Shown: positions 42,540 to 53,915, counted from the stretch's first letter. The stretch: 64,000 bases of DNA from Paenibacillus cookii (GCF_018333375.1 NZ_BORW01000001.1:124001-188000); one strand, 5' to 3'. Notes: generated by a model from the sequence alone, not told the origin. Numbers and translations: made by a program.

Positions 42540-43508
42540 CTATTCCTGCAGCGCCAAAATCAGATTCGCCAAATTATTGCGCATGAGCGAAAAATAATCG
42601 TCGCCGCGCTTCAGCTGATCTTCGGTCAAACCTTCGACCGGGTTCAGCACGAGCACTTCCGCCCCCGTTTCGGAAGCCAGCGTTTTGGCCAGTTTATCGG
42701 AAACGAGCTCTTCGAAAAAGATATAATGGATTCCTTCTTCCTTCACGAGGTTCGACAGCTCCAGCAAATCCCGCGAACGCGGCTCCGCATCGGGAGAAAG
42801 GCCCATAATGGCATGCTGCGTCAAACCGTAATCCCGCGCCAGATAACCGAAAGCCTCGTGGGACACGACGATCTCCTTGCGCGGCATCTTGCCGAGCTGG
42901 GAGGCGAATTCACGATCCAATTCTTCAAGACGTTTCTTCAAATTCAAATAACGTTCGTTATAAGCATCCTTGTGGGCCGGATCGGCTTCAATATAACTGT
43001 TTTTCATGTTTTCCGCCATGATCAGCGCCGATTTCGGGCTTACCCACGTGTGCGGATCGACATGATGCTGATGGCTGTGCCCTGCGCCTTCCTGATGCTC
43101 GTGTTCATGCTCGTCCTCTTCGTTTGCTTCGATCAGCTTGATGCCCCGGCTGACCTCGTAAGCCTTCACCTGGCTGTCCCGGTTCAGCCCCTTCAAAAAC
43201 TGCGGAACCCATCCTTCCAGTCCGGCGCCGTTATAAAAAAACAGCTGCGCTTTCGACGTATTGACGATGTCCTGGCTTCGCGGCGTCCAATCATGGGGTT
43301 CGACGCCCGCCGGCAGCAAATTGATGACGTTGGCGTCTTCGCCGCCGATCGCTTTCGCAAATTCGTATATCGGGTAAAAGGTAGTCACCACATTGACCTT
43401 GCCTTCAACGATTTTCCCTTGGCTCTGCGGACCGCAGCCTGCCGCCAGCATGACGATCAGCACGATCAGCCCGACCGCCCCGCTTCTAAGCCTCCATGTT
43501 TTTTTCAC
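42540..43508 (-). CDS. znuA: Zinc-binding lipoprotein of the Znu/Adc system
   Basis: A 322-aa cluster A-I metal receptor. The signal peptide ends in the lipobox LAAGC. Family landmarks are VVTTFYPIYEFAKAIGG, LLPAGVEPHDWTP (first His), a His/Glu-rich flexible loop (EDEHEHEHQEGAGHSHQHH), DPHTWVSP (His), VVSHEAFGYLARDYGL (His) and a C-terminal Glu/Asp region. The loop is typical of zinc receptors. GTG 43508 follows AAGGAAGG by ten bases. Confidence 0.94.
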   Translation of the reverse strand: MKKTWRLRSGAVGLIVLIVMLAAGCGPQSQGKIVEGKVNVVTTFYPIYEFAKAIGGEDANVINLLPAGVEPHDWTPRSQDIVNTSKAQLFFYNGAGLEGWVPQFLKGLNRDSQVKAYEVSRGIKLIEANEEDEHEHEHQEGAGHSHQHHVDPHTWVSPKSALIMAENMKNSYIEADPAHKDAYNERYLNLKKRLEELDREFASQLGKMPRKEIVVSHEAFGYLARDYGLTQHAIMGLSPDAEPRSRDLLELSNLVKEEGIHYIFFEELVSDKLAKTLASETGAEVLVLNPVEGLTEDQLKRGDDYFSLMRNNLANLILALQE

Positions 43509-43528
43509 CTGACTAAAACCTTCCTTAA

Positions 43529-43577
43529 TCGTAATTTTTACTAACAAATTATAGAATGGGCTTTGAAAACTTGTCAA
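43529..43577 (-). promoter_or_regulatory. znu promoter with Zur-like box
   Basis: On the minus strand TTGACA (43577-43572), 18 bases and TATAAT (43553-43548) form a strong sigma-A promoter. TCGTAAT-T-TTTACTA at 43529-43543 matches the Bacillus Zur box (7-1-7, TCGTAAT/ATTACGA) with a perfect left half and 5/7 in the right half, covering the predicted start site. Confidence 0.65.
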
Positions 43578-43673
43578 CACCCAGGCAAAAAAAGACGGAA
43601 TACCTTATGGCTGCAAAGGTACTCCGTCTTATTATTCCCTAGATATACTCTTGTTCAGACCGTTTGGGGCCGA

Positions 43674-46036
<2,363 letters not shown>

Positions 46037-46038
46037 TT

Positions 46039-46068
46039 AATATACTGAACCGAACCTGCCAAAGTCAA
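46039..46068 (-). promoter_or_regulatory. Promoter of the metG T-box transcript
   Basis: On the minus strand TTGACT (46068-46063), 18 bases and TATATT (46044-46039). The -35 overlaps the last codon and stop of yidD. Confidence 0.7.
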
Positions 46069-46334
46069 GTGAGGCGTCCGGCGCTGCTCCCGTGATTGCC
46101 GCCTTTTTCCTTGCGCGGCGGGACCGGATCCAGTCCACCGGGGTGAAACGGCTGGCATTTGGCGATCCGTTTGGCCGCCAGCCAGGAGCCTTTTAAGGCC
46201 CCGTGCACTTCGATCGCTTCCAAGGCGTAAGCCGAGCAGGTCGGATAAAACCTGCAGGTCGGCGGCTTGAGCGGCGAAATGAATTTGCGGTAGAACCGGA
46301 TCGGGCCTTGAACCGCTTTCCGGGAAATGCCCAT
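46065..46334 (-). CDS. yidD: Membrane protein insertion efficiency factor YidD
   Basis: An 89-aa protein of the YidD family with the diagnostic [30 protein letters not shown] (conserved Cys in [10 protein letters not shown]) and [10 protein letters not shown]. It assists insertion of membrane proteins. ATG 46334 follows GGAGGG by seven bases and comes immediately after the zur stop codon (1 bp), so they are co-transcribed. Confidence 0.93.
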   Translation of the reverse strand: MGISRKAVQGPIRFYRKFISPLKPPTCRFYPTCSAYALEAIEVHGALKGSWLAAKRIAKCQPFHPGGLDPVPPRKEKGGNHGSSAGRLT

Positions 46335-46335
46335 C

Positions 46336-46800
46336 TTATCGCCCTCCGGCGGTTTTGGAGGCACCGGAGCCCGCCTCGTCCGGCACGGCATGCTGGCAGT
46401 CCTTACAATATCCGAACACTTCGAATTTATGCGTCACGACTTGAAATTGTTCGGGAGCATCCGTAAATTGCACGGGGCAGAAATGGATCGGATACGTCCG
46501 CTGGCACTGCAGGCAGATCATGTGGTGATGATGGTGATCCTCGCTGCAGCTGGCCTTGAATTTGATGCCGTCTTCAAAGACGACCTGCTCCAGGACGCCA
46601 AGCTCCTGCATGACCCTGAGGTTCCGGTATACCGTATCAAAGCTTAAACCGCTATATTTTTTGCACATATACTCATAAACGTCCTTGGCCGACAAATACC
46701 CCGCATGTTCGCCAAACAATCCGGCGAGCGTCTTCCGCTGGTCGGTAATGCGCAGTCCCTGTTCCGACATGGCGTTAATGATCTGGTCCGTCGAAAGCAT
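46336..46800 (-). CDS. zur: Fur-family zinc uptake regulator Zur
   Basis: A 154-aa Fur-superfamily repressor. The winged helix includes [29 protein letters not shown]. Metal sites are visible: a His89-93 run, CLQC (Cys96/99) and CKDC (Cys132/135), the last two pairs forming the structural zinc site. [11 protein letters not shown] and the CxxC spacing resemble B. subtilis Zur more than Fur or PerR, and a znu operon with a Zur-like box is 3 kb away. ATG 46800 has GGGAGG nine bases upstream. Confidence 0.85.
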   Translation of the reverse strand: MLSTDQIINAMSEQGLRITDQRKTLAGLFGEHAGYLSAKDVYEYMCKKYSGLSFDTVYRNLRVMQELGVLEQVVFEDGIKFKASCSEDHHHHHMICLQCQRTYPIHFCPVQFTDAPEQFQVVTHKFEVFGYCKDCQHAVPDEAGSGASKTAGGR

Positions 46801-46997
46801 TACGCTCATCCTCCCGTCGAGATCAACGCAAAAAGCATTGTCTTCGCTTTTGCCGCTTTCCTCAAAATCGATCGAATTTTGCGGCATGTTAATACTTTTA
46901 ATAATGCCTCAAAACGGCATGACAGTCAATCGAAGCACCTGCTTCCGCTGCCCAAGCAAGAACGTTTGAAGCAGGATCCGTCCCGCAACAAAAAAAA

Positions 46998-47043
46998 GAA
47001 GCTCCCCCGCGGCAAGCTGCGGCTTGCTCTTCGGGAAAGCCTC
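46998..47043 (-). terminator. Terminator downstream of the siderophore-binding protein gene
   Basis: A long imperfect hairpin with GCAAGC/GCTTGC at the tip and GAGGCTTTCCCG/CGGGGGAGCTTC at the base, followed on the minus strand by nine T. It ends the iron-uptake binding protein transcript 31 bp after its stop. Confidence 0.65.
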
Positions 47044-47073
47044 TTTTTGTCGACTTTCTGAATGTTTTTTTCT

Positions 47074-48051
47074 TTATTTTACGAAATAAGTTTTCAGCTG
47101 ATCCAGCATCAGGTTTGCCGCGAGAACGCCGCCTGCCGTGTTCCAGATGACGTCGTCGACTTTATGGGCATTGCCCTTTTTCACGACATCGAGGTTTTTC
47201 CACAGATTATCGTTGGTCCATTCTTTTTCCATTTCGCTTCCTTTGCCGTCGCCGGTTTCATACGTGAAATAGAACAGAATGTCGCCGTCCATTTCCGGGA
47301 TGCGCTCTTTGCCTACGTCGTCGGCGAAACCTTGTTTTTCCTGGGCTTTCGGACGGGCGAACCCAAGCTCATTCAGGATGATTCCCGAGAACGTGTCGCT
47401 GTAATAAATACGGGCTTTGCCCGGCATAAAACGGACCATGGACACTTTCGTTTTCAGCTTGTCGCCGAGTTCCGCCTTCAGGTCGGCCACGTGCTTGTCG
47501 TATGCGGCCAGGACTTCGTCGCCTTTGTCCTTCATATTGACGGCATCCGCCCACAGCTTGAAGTTTTCCTTCCACTCGCCGCGCAGCGTCTCGGAGAAGA
47601 CGGTCGGCGCGATCGCGGACAGCTGGTCATAGATTTTTTCCTGGCGCATTTTCGTGCCCAGAATGAGGTCCGGCTTCAATGCGGCGATGGCCTCCACGTT
47701 CGGCTGGCCTTCTTCGCCCAGGTTTTCTACGCCCTGCATCTGGTCCTTGATATGCGGATACCATGGATCCCCGGTCCAGGATTTAACGGCTCCGACGGGT
47801 TTGATCCCAAGCGACAAAAGGGCTTCGGTGCCTTCGTTGGTCAGAACGACGACACGCTGCGGGTGAGCCGGCACTTCGACCTTGCCCATGATCGTCTCGA
47901 CGGTGCGTTTCGCATTGTCCGTGCTTTGCTCCGCCTCTTTATTTCCGCTTTCGCTTCCCGTGCCCGCGGTATTTCCGCTGCCGCTGCCGCAGGCGGACAA
48001 AACGAGTACCGCTGCCAGAAGCATAAGTATGATTCCGTTCCACTTTTTCAT
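47074..48051 (-). CDS. Iron-siderophore ABC substrate-binding lipoprotein
   Basis: A 325-aa class III binding protein of the FecB/YfiY type. The lipobox is VLSACG; then VEVPAHPQRVVVLTNEGTEALLSLGIKPVG and LKPDLILGTKMRQEKIYDQLSAIAPTV, characteristic of siderophore receptors, in conserved places. It captures a ferric siderophore (hydroxamate or citrate-like, unresolved) at the cell surface. It is divergent from two permease genes, with a perfect Fur box in its promoter region. Confidence 0.9.
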   Translation of the reverse strand: MKKWNGIILMLLAAVLVLSACGSGSGNTAGTGSESGNKEAEQSTDNAKRTVETIMGKVEVPAHPQRVVVLTNEGTEALLSLGIKPVGAVKSWTGDPWYPHIKDQMQGVENLGEEGQPNVEAIAALKPDLILGTKMRQEKIYDQLSAIAPTVFSETLRGEWKENFKLWADAVNMKDKGDEVLAAYDKHVADLKAELGDKLKTKVSMVRFMPGKARIYYSDTFSGIILNELGFARPKAQEKQGFADDVGKERIPEMDGDILFYFTYETGDGKGSEMEKEWTNDNLWKNLDVVKKGNAHKVDDVIWNTAGGVLAANLMLDQLKTYFVK

Positions 48052-48079
48052 ATGATCTATGTCTCCCCTTCGAATTCTC

Positions 48080-48094
48080 TGATAATGATTATCA
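48080..48094. promoter_or_regulatory. Fur box upstream of the binding protein gene
   Basis: TGATAATGATTATCA, a perfect 7-1-7 Fur-family box, 29 bp upstream of the binding protein ATG on the minus strand. Iron-responsive repression is expected. Confidence 0.85.
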
Positions 48095-48195
48095 GTATCG
48101 AATCTTATCCTAATCGATAACGCTTTGGCTTGTCAACAACGGAGAGAAAACATCGGACTTCCGTATGCGAATCCCCTTTCATTGCCTGCCTCAAA

Positions 48196-48239
48196 TGAGA
48201 ATGATATTCATTGACAAGTTTCATCCCTCCCCTTACACT
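48196..48239 (+). promoter_or_regulatory. Fur box and promoter of the permease operon
   Basis: TGAGAATGATATTCA (48196-48210) is a near-consensus Fur box touching a promoter TTGACA (48211-48216), 17 bases, TACACT (48234-48239). A repressor bound here would cover the -35. Confidence 0.75.
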
Positions 48240-48282
48240 TTTAGATGTTGTTTATTTGCCTGATAGGAATGAGGGATCTGCC

Positions 48283-49296
48283 TTGCAGACGGTTTGGCTG
48301 CAAAAAACTACATATAAATGGATCGGATTGGTCGCCGGGATCATCCTCCTGCTGCTCTGCGTCGCGGCCAGCATCCTGTTCGGCGTCCATGCCACCGCTT
48401 GGCGTCAAGTATGGGAGGCATTCACGTCCTACAACGGAAGCACGGAGCATCTGATCGTGCGCGAAGTCCGGGTGCCCAGGGCGTTGATCGCGGCGTTTGT
48501 CGGAGGCAGCCTCGGCATTTGCGGGGTGCTGCTGCAATCCTTGACCAAAAACCCGCTGGCCGACTCGGGCATTTTCGGCATCAATGCGGGAGCTTCCCTG
48601 TTCGTGGTCGCTTCTTTCGTGCTTTTTGGGGTCAGCTCGCTCACTTCTTTTACTTGGATCGCCTTCATGGGCGCGGGCGTCAGCTGCCTGTTCGTTTTCG
48701 TGCTCGGCTCCGCCGGGCGGCAAGGGCTCACGCCGCTGAAAATTACGCTGGCCGGCGCGGCCATCACCGCGTTTTGCAGTTCCATGACCAACGGCATGCT
48801 CATCATTAGCGGGCGCGCGATGGAAGAGGTCCTCTTCTGGATGTCCGGATCGGTCGAAGGCAGAAGCCTGGATATATTGCTTCGCCTGCTTCCGTATATG
48901 CTTGCTGCATGGGTGGTTTCCATCCTGATCAGCTCTTCGGTCAACACGCTGATGCTGGGCGACGACGTCGCCAAAAGCCTTGGGCAAAAAACCGCGCTGC
49001 TCAAGCTTACGATGGGCGTGCTGATCGTTGTCCTGGCAGGCAGCTCCGTTGCCGTGGCCGGCCCGATCGGTTTTCTCGGTCTCGTCATCCCCCACATCGC
49101 GCGAACCGTCGTCGGCAAGGACATCCGCTGGCTGATTCCGTACAGCGCGGCGATGGGCGGCATCTTATTGCTTCTCGCCGACATCGCGGCACGTTTCATC
49201 GCCATGCCTCGGGAAATCCCGATCGGCGTCATGACTGCCATCATCGGCGTTCCTTTCTTTATTCACGCTGCCAGAAAGGGGCTGTTAAAAAAATGA
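48283..49296 (+). CDS. FecCD-type siderophore permease (first)
   Basis: A 337-aa permease with about nine to ten transmembrane helices. Conserved landmarks are VREVRVPRALIAAFVGGSLGICGVLLQSLTKNPLADSGIFGINAGA (in segments), VLFWMSGSVEGRS and GPIGFLGLVIPHIARTVVG. TTG 48283 lies after the predicted transcription start and follows GAGGG by seven bases; the longer frame begins upstream of the promoter. It partners the next gene. Confidence 0.92.
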   Translation: MQTVWLQKTTYKWIGLVAGIILLLLCVAASILFGVHATAWRQVWEAFTSYNGSTEHLIVREVRVPRALIAAFVGGSLGICGVLLQSLTKNPLADSGIFGINAGASLFVVASFVLFGVSSLTSFTWIAFMGAGVSCLFVFVLGSAGRQGLTPLKITLAGAAITAFCSSMTNGMLIISGRAMEEVLFWMSGSVEGRSLDILLRLLPYMLAAWVVSILISSSVNTLMLGDDVAKSLGQKTALLKLTMGVLIVVLAGSSVAVAGPIGFLGLVIPHIARTVVGKDIRWLIPYSAAMGGILLLLADIAARFIAMPREIPIGVMTAIIGVPFFIHAARKGLLKK

Positions 49297-50348
49297 GCCG
49301 TTCCGATAAATCCAAAGAACCGATCGCCATTCGGATGAGGGGCAGCCGGATTTCCTTTCTGACCAGCCGAAAACAAATAACCGTCTTGACCAGCCTCGCC
49401 GTTTTGCTATTGCTTGCCGTCATCGTAAGCATCGGCTTTGGCACGAAATACGTAAACCCTTGGGCCGTCGTGCAGGGCATTTTCGGACAAGGCAATGCAT
49501 TGGACGTCGTGGTCGTGCAGAAGCTGCGCCTGCCGCGGGTGTTGGTCGGAGCCATGGTCGGAGCATGCCTGGCCATGTCCGGCGCCATCACGCAGGGGTT
49601 GATCCGCAATCCGCTCGCTTCCCCGGACGTCATGGGGGTAACCAGCGGCGCTTCGCTTGCGGCAACGGCCATCATTACCCTGGTTCCTTCGGCAAGCATC
49701 TTTTGGCTGCCTCCGGCAGCCTTCATCGGAGCGACCTTGACGACCCTGCTCATTTATTTCCTGTCGTGGAAAAAAGGAGTCAACCCTTTGATGCTGGTGC
49801 TTGTCGGGGTCGGAATCGGGGCCGTCGCTTCGTCGCTGTCGACCATGCTTCTGGTGACCGGCCCGACTGACGTCGCGCAAAAAGCTTTTAACTGGCTGCT
49901 GGGCAGCGTATACGGCAGCTCCTGGAAGCACGTCAACATGCTGCTGCCGTGGTTTATCGTGTTAGGCCTGTTAAGCCTGGCGTTATCCCGCCGCATCAAC
50001 ATGCTCCAGCTTGGCGACGACCTTGCGGCCGGCGCGGGGAGCAGCGTCGAAAAAGACCGGACGATGCTCATCTTTATTGCGGTTGGTTTGGCGGGGGCAG
50101 GCATTTCCGTCGGCGGGGCCATCGGCTTTGTTGCGCTGCTGTCGCCGCATATCGCCCGGAAACTGATCGGATCTTCCTACGGCTCGCTGCTTCCGGCAAG
50201 CGCCTTATGCGGGGCCTTGATCGTCGTTCTCGCCGATTTGCTGGCCCGGAACCTTGTCCCCCCGCTCGACATTCCGGTCGGCGTTTTCACTTCGGCGGTG
50301 GGCGCTCCGTTTTTCATTTATTTGCTGTGGCGAAGCCGAAGCTCATAA
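49293..50348 (+). CDS. FecCD-type siderophore permease (second)
   Basis: A 351-aa permease of the same family: VQKLRLPRVLVGAMVGACLAMSG, GLIRNPLASPDVMGVTSGAS, FNWLLGSVYGSSW and GGAIGFVALLSPHIARKLIG. Its ATG overlaps the stop of the first permease (ATGA), implying coupled translation and a heterodimeric channel. No ATPase gene follows; a shared YusV/FhuC-like ATPase encoded elsewhere would be needed, as known for several Bacillus siderophore systems. Confidence 0.92.
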   Translation: MSRSDKSKEPIAIRMRGSRISFLTSRKQITVLTSLAVLLLLAVIVSIGFGTKYVNPWAVVQGIFGQGNALDVVVVQKLRLPRVLVGAMVGACLAMSGAITQGLIRNPLASPDVMGVTSGASLAATAIITLVPSASIFWLPPAAFIGATLTTLLIYFLSWKKGVNPLMLVLVGVGIGAVASSLSTMLLVTGPTDVAQKAFNWLLGSVYGSSWKHVNMLLPWFIVLGLLSLALSRRINMLQLGDDLAAGAGSSVEKDRTMLIFIAVGLAGAGISVGGAIGFVALLSPHIARKLIGSSYGSLLPASALCGALIVVLADLLARNLVPPLDIPVGVFTSAVGAPFFIYLLWRSRSS

Positions 50349-50417
50349 GGCTAAATCGCCTTCAGCCTTGAATGATCCGGCTACGATTTCTTAAAAAGCA
50401 ACCTTTTTAAATGCACG

Positions 50418-50452
50418 AAAGCCTTCCCATTACATGACGGGAAGGCTTTTTT
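50418..50452. terminator. Terminator of the permease operon
   Basis: AAAGCCTTCCC and GGGAAGGCTTT with a 10-nt loop and TTTTTTG beyond. It serves the plus-strand permeases and may also stop the convergent secreted-protein gene. Confidence 0.75.
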
Positions 50453-50485
50453 GTGAATTTTCAAAAATGACCTTGGGGATTTTAT

Positions 50486-50980
50486 CTATTCGGCGGCGCG
50501 ATGTTCGTATTGATATCCGGCAAGCAGCCATTCGTACATTTCCGGGGAAATGACCCTTTGTTTTTCTTGGCCGCGGCTGACGACGATTTCGTTTTCCGCC
50601 GGCGTGCAGGTCTTCATGCCGCTGCCGTCCGGATTCGTAACCGAAACGCAATCATACGCCGGCTCAACCCTCATCTTTTGTTGATGTTCGGTCGTAAGCT
50701 CGGCAGCCATCGGGTAACCGTGCCGCCCATATTCCGTTTGACCCGGGACAGGTTCGGCTGCTTGAAGCCACCCCGTCATTTGGGCGATGATCGGGTCATC
50801 CTTCGTCCAAATCGTTCCCCGCAGTTCATCCCCGGGTTTTCCGCCCACCAGCTTAACGGATGCGACTTCTTCTCCCGGGATTTTCCGGTTCCCTGAACCG
50901 TGTTCGTCGGCACGTACGGCCGCCGCCGTTAACAAAAAAGCAATGGCCAAAACGCCGGACATAACGATCAACCGTTTCAT
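50486..50980 (-). CDS. Small secreted protein of unknown function
   Basis: A 164-aa protein with a cleavable signal peptide (KRLIVMSGVLAIAFLLTAAAVRA). The mature part has GDELRGTIWTKDDPIIAQMTGWLQAAEPV, EPAYDCVSVTNPDGSGMKTCTPAENEIVV (two Cys that could form a disulfide) and an ISPEMYEWLLAGYQYE tail. No known family is recognised. The start, ATG 50980, has GGGGGAAG upstream and trims an unsupported N-terminal extension. Confidence 0.65.
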   Translation of the reverse strand: MKRLIVMSGVLAIAFLLTAAAVRADEHGSGNRKIPGEEVASVKLVGGKPGDELRGTIWTKDDPIIAQMTGWLQAAEPVPGQTEYGRHGYPMAAELTTEHQQKMRVEPAYDCVSVTNPDGSGMKTCTPAENEIVVSRGQEKQRVISPEMYEWLLAGYQYEHRAAE

Positions 50981-51062
50981 ACGTCTTCCCCCGTTCCTCT
51001 GATCCATATCGACGCTTAAATCGATCCTGTTTAGGTTAGGGATACACGATCCCCTTGATTGC

Positions 51063-51101
51063 AAAAACTGCCTCTATATCATCGGATATAAAGGCAGTTT
51101 T
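51063..51101 (-). terminator. Terminator of the stalk-domain protein gene
   Basis: AAAACTGCC with GGCAGTTTT, extended by TATATC/GATATA. On the minus strand it ends in TTTTTGC, 50 bp after the stop. Confidence 0.7.
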
Positions 51102-51151
51102 CGGTTTCATCTGAAATGATCGGATTTCGTTGAATTGACCAACTATACGCC

Positions 51152-53611
51152 TTAAGGCGTTTTGACTTCAGGCAGCGGCGTAAACAGCAAGTTGATCGGC
51201 AGGTTGCTGCCCGAGGCAGCGGTATACCAAATTTCCACGTTTTCTTCGCCGTTACCCGTGCGGTACAATACGCTGGCTTCATGCGGCGCATTGACGGACA
51301 CGTTTTTGGCAACCTGTACAGGCTGGCCGTTCACCAGCACCACGCCCGTGTACAAACCTCCGCGCGGATTCAGCGTGATCAACGTATGCGGAGCTACCCG
51401 GCTTAACGTGATTTTATACAAGACGCCGAAGTTGCCCGCGTTCGAGGCTTCCGTTCCATAGATGCCATCCAGACCTCTCAGGTTTGGATCCTGATTGTCA
51501 TCCCCGAGCACCAGACGGGACGGAGTATCGCCGACAACATCGTCATACCGGATCAAACGGGTGGAGTCCGGATAGGTTCCGCGGTTATGAACGTCCCGCT
51601 CCAGGTTCGTCAAAAACGGCAGTGTTTTCAGCGGATCCTTGTTTTCGTCGATCATGATGAACGTGTACTGGATCGGAAGATCGCTGAATGCATCGGAAAG
51701 CACGGAAATGGTATCCCCTTGCTTCATTTTGATTTTGCTGATGTCCGGCATGATGACCTTGCTTTCGCCCGGCGCCAGGGTGACGACCTGACGGGCCGAT
51801 TGGTTTTGCATCGTTTGGAAATAACGCTCCGTCGAAACCTTGCCGGTCAACGTCGGATACGGGTTAGGACCGCCCATGCCGAAATTCTCAAACGTCAATT
51901 GCGCAGGCGCATCCGTATAGGTGTTGGTCGCGATCACGTACAGCTTCATGTTTTTACCGGTCGAATTGACGTGGTGAATCATGAAACGGGTAGCGCCAAG
52001 GCCGGTTTCGCGATACAGGATTCCTTCCTGATATACGGTTTCCGGACTGTTGCTGCGGATCAGGGTCGACGCTTCCGAGGAAATCTGGTACTGCAGGTTT
52101 TTCCATGACGGAACTTGGGAGCCGTCAAACGTAAATTTGTCCCCTACGTCCGTAAACAGCTTGTTGAACTGATCTTCGGTATACAGCGTTTCGTTCGTAA
52201 TGTTGATCGTTTTCTGGAACTCGCTGGTCGCGCCATGTTTGTCGGTCACGATCAAGCGGATGGTCACCGGACCCGGCGTAAAAAATGCCTTGCGGCCGTT
52301 CAGCCACTCGCGGCTTACGATCGCATCCTCGTCATCGGTGCTCAGATCGGTGATCGTTACTTTTTCGCCCATCTTATATTCTTCTTTATCGGTCGTAAAG
52401 TTGGCGACCGGCGGTTCGTTCGGCTTCAGGACGTTGACGGTAACCGTGTAAGGTTCGCTCCATTGTCCGCTCGAGTCTTGCACGTAGTGCGTAATCGTGT
52501 GTTGACCCGGCTCCTGGAATACGTCCTCCTTGCCTTCCCAACGTTCATCCACGATTTCCCGTCCGTCCGCAACTTTCGTTTGGGTCGTGTACGTCACCGT
52601 CGTTTCTCCCGCGAAAATATCCTTAGGCGATACGGTAAACGCGGCAACCGGCTTCGAGGACAACGTCAAAATGACTCTCTTATTCGGCTGATCGACCGTA
52701 TATGGAATGTTCAGCGCTTGAGTAATGGAGGTCAACGGAACCATAAACACGTTTTTTTGCTGATACGCCGGGCCTTTCATATTCGTAGGAACGCCGTCAA
52801 CGCGATACACGTTGCTGTTCGTTTTGAAGCGGAGTTCCTTCCCGTCTTTCATGATAATCGTTTCTTTTGTTTTGTTGTCGTATGTAAGCTTAAGTCCTGC
52901 ACGCTCTACCATAGCCCGGATGGCCACGTAGGAAACCCCGTTTTTGACGGCCATCGGTTGGCCTGCAAGATACAGCTTTCCGTTCTGGTACATTTTGTTG
53001 CTGTTCATCATCAGAATCAGCTGATCGGGACCTGCTTGCAGCGGATCGGAGAACGTTACCGGAGTTCCCCCGGATTGGCCTTGATCCGTTACGGTTCCGG
53101 TTTGGCCGTTCACGTCACCGGTCGATTTATCGTCACCCTGCTCTCCGGTCGGGTCCGAAGCATTCTTGCTTCCGTTCTGCGACGCCGGATCGGTTTGGGC
53201 ATCCCCTGGTTGAACATTGCCTGTTTGGGCATCTTCCGTTTTGCCGGAGTTATCCGCCGGAGTTCCGTTCGTCGTGCCCGGCGTGCTCTGGCCGGTTGCC
53301 CCTTGGTTTGTCGTACCCTGGTTTGTCGTTCCTTGATTTGTTGTTGCCTGGTTTGTTGTTCCTTCCGTTACTGCTTGTTCTTTTCCTGCAACTTCGTTTT
53401 TCTGATCCCCGCTGAGGGAATTGCTTGCCATTCCTGCTGCTTGGCCGCCGTCCTGCTGGACGCCAGACGCGCCGTCAGCTGCATTCATGGTGAAGTTTTG
53501 AACCGTTTCGATTGAACCTGTGCCCGCTCCTTCCGCGCCGGCGGCCGGAACGACAAGCGCCGTTTGCGCCGCAGCTAACACAGCAATCATTGTCAGTTTC
53601 TTGAAATTCAT
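51152..53611 (-). CDS. Large secreted stalk/PKD-like protein
   Basis: An 819-aa exported protein. Residues 1-26 are a signal peptide. A low-complexity Thr/Asn/Gln/Gly/Asp region spans about 45-190, with TTNQG repeats. A copper-amine-oxidase-N-like stalk domain spans roughly 205-320 (KLYLAGQPMAVKNGVSYVAI, VFMVPLTSITQALNIPYTV). Two PKD-like beta domains follow (AAFTVSPKDIFAGETTVTYT and PVANFTTDKEEYKMGEKVTI). The last 330 residues, with FGMGGPNPYPTLTGKVSTER, are of no recognised family. No anchor or catalytic motif was seen, so a surface structural or adhesion role is only a guess. AAAGGAG precedes the ATG. Confidence 0.75.
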   Translation of the reverse strand: MNFKKLTMIAVLAAAQTALVVPAAGAEGAGTGSIETVQNFTMNAADGASGVQQDGGQAAGMASNSLSGDQKNEVAGKEQAVTEGTTNQATTNQGTTNQGTTNQGATGQSTPGTTNGTPADNSGKTEDAQTGNVQPGDAQTDPASQNGSKNASDPTGEQGDDKSTGDVNGQTGTVTDQGQSGGTPVTFSDPLQAGPDQLILMMNSNKMYQNGKLYLAGQPMAVKNGVSYVAIRAMVERAGLKLTYDNKTKETIIMKDGKELRFKTNSNVYRVDGVPTNMKGPAYQQKNVFMVPLTSITQALNIPYTVDQPNKRVILTLSSKPVAAFTVSPKDIFAGETTVTYTTQTKVADGREIVDERWEGKEDVFQEPGQHTITHYVQDSSGQWSEPYTVTVNVLKPNEPPVANFTTDKEEYKMGEKVTITDLSTDDEDAIVSREWLNGRKAFFTPGPVTIRLIVTDKHGATSEFQKTINITNETLYTEDQFNKLFTDVGDKFTFDGSQVPSWKNLQYQISSEASTLIRSNSPETVYQEGILYRETGLGATRFMIHHVNSTGKNMKLYVIATNTYTDAPAQLTFENFGMGGPNPYPTLTGKVSTERYFQTMQNQSARQVVTLAPGESKVIMPDISKIKMKQGDTISVLSDAFSDLPIQYTFIMIDENKDPLKTLPFLTNLERDVHNRGTYPDSTRLIRYDDVVGDTPSRLVLGDDNQDPNLRGLDGIYGTEASNAGNFGVLYKITLSRVAPHTLITLNPRGGLYTGVVLVNGQPVQVAKNVSVNAPHEASVLYRTGNGEENVEIWYTAASGSNLPINLLFTPLPEVKTP
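53280..53375. repeat. 15-bp tandem coding repeat
   Basis: About four to five degenerate copies of a 15-bp unit encoding (A/G)TTNQ within the stalk-protein gene, a possible site of length variation. Confidence 0.55.
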
Positions 53612-53915
53612 GTACAGAGACTCCTTTACACTCCCATTTTTCTATCTCGCCCTCAAACAGACATAGTATTAGACGCAGTTTCCGTTAAAAAGTTTCTAAC
53701 CGTTTTCAAGCAAAATAAGAAAAATGTCAAACGGCTTATCTTTCAAATAGGACAATTCTCGTTTTATGGCCAATTTTCCGCAAAAATATCCTGCTCAACT
53801 TGTTAAAAACAATACAAGACGCAGGGTTCCCAAAAAACGAAACGGAAGATTCCCGGAATGAAGGAACCCTCCGTCAATCATGTCCATGACTACTATTAAA
53901 GTATTGTCGGTTGCT
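53612..53915. other. Intergenic region, no gene
   Basis: 304 bp between the stalk-protein gene and nagZ. AT-rich near 53690-53820, with a TTGACA-like hexamer on the minus strand near 53728 but no well-spaced -10. A GGTTCC/GGAACC inverted repeat with a TTTTTTGG tract near 53825-53870 may end the nagZ transcript. Nothing coding was seen. Confidence 0.35.

Noticed and set aside
53280-53375. CRISPR-like repeat
   Set aside because: Short 15-bp in-frame units without unique spacers; they encode a TTNQG peptide repeat.
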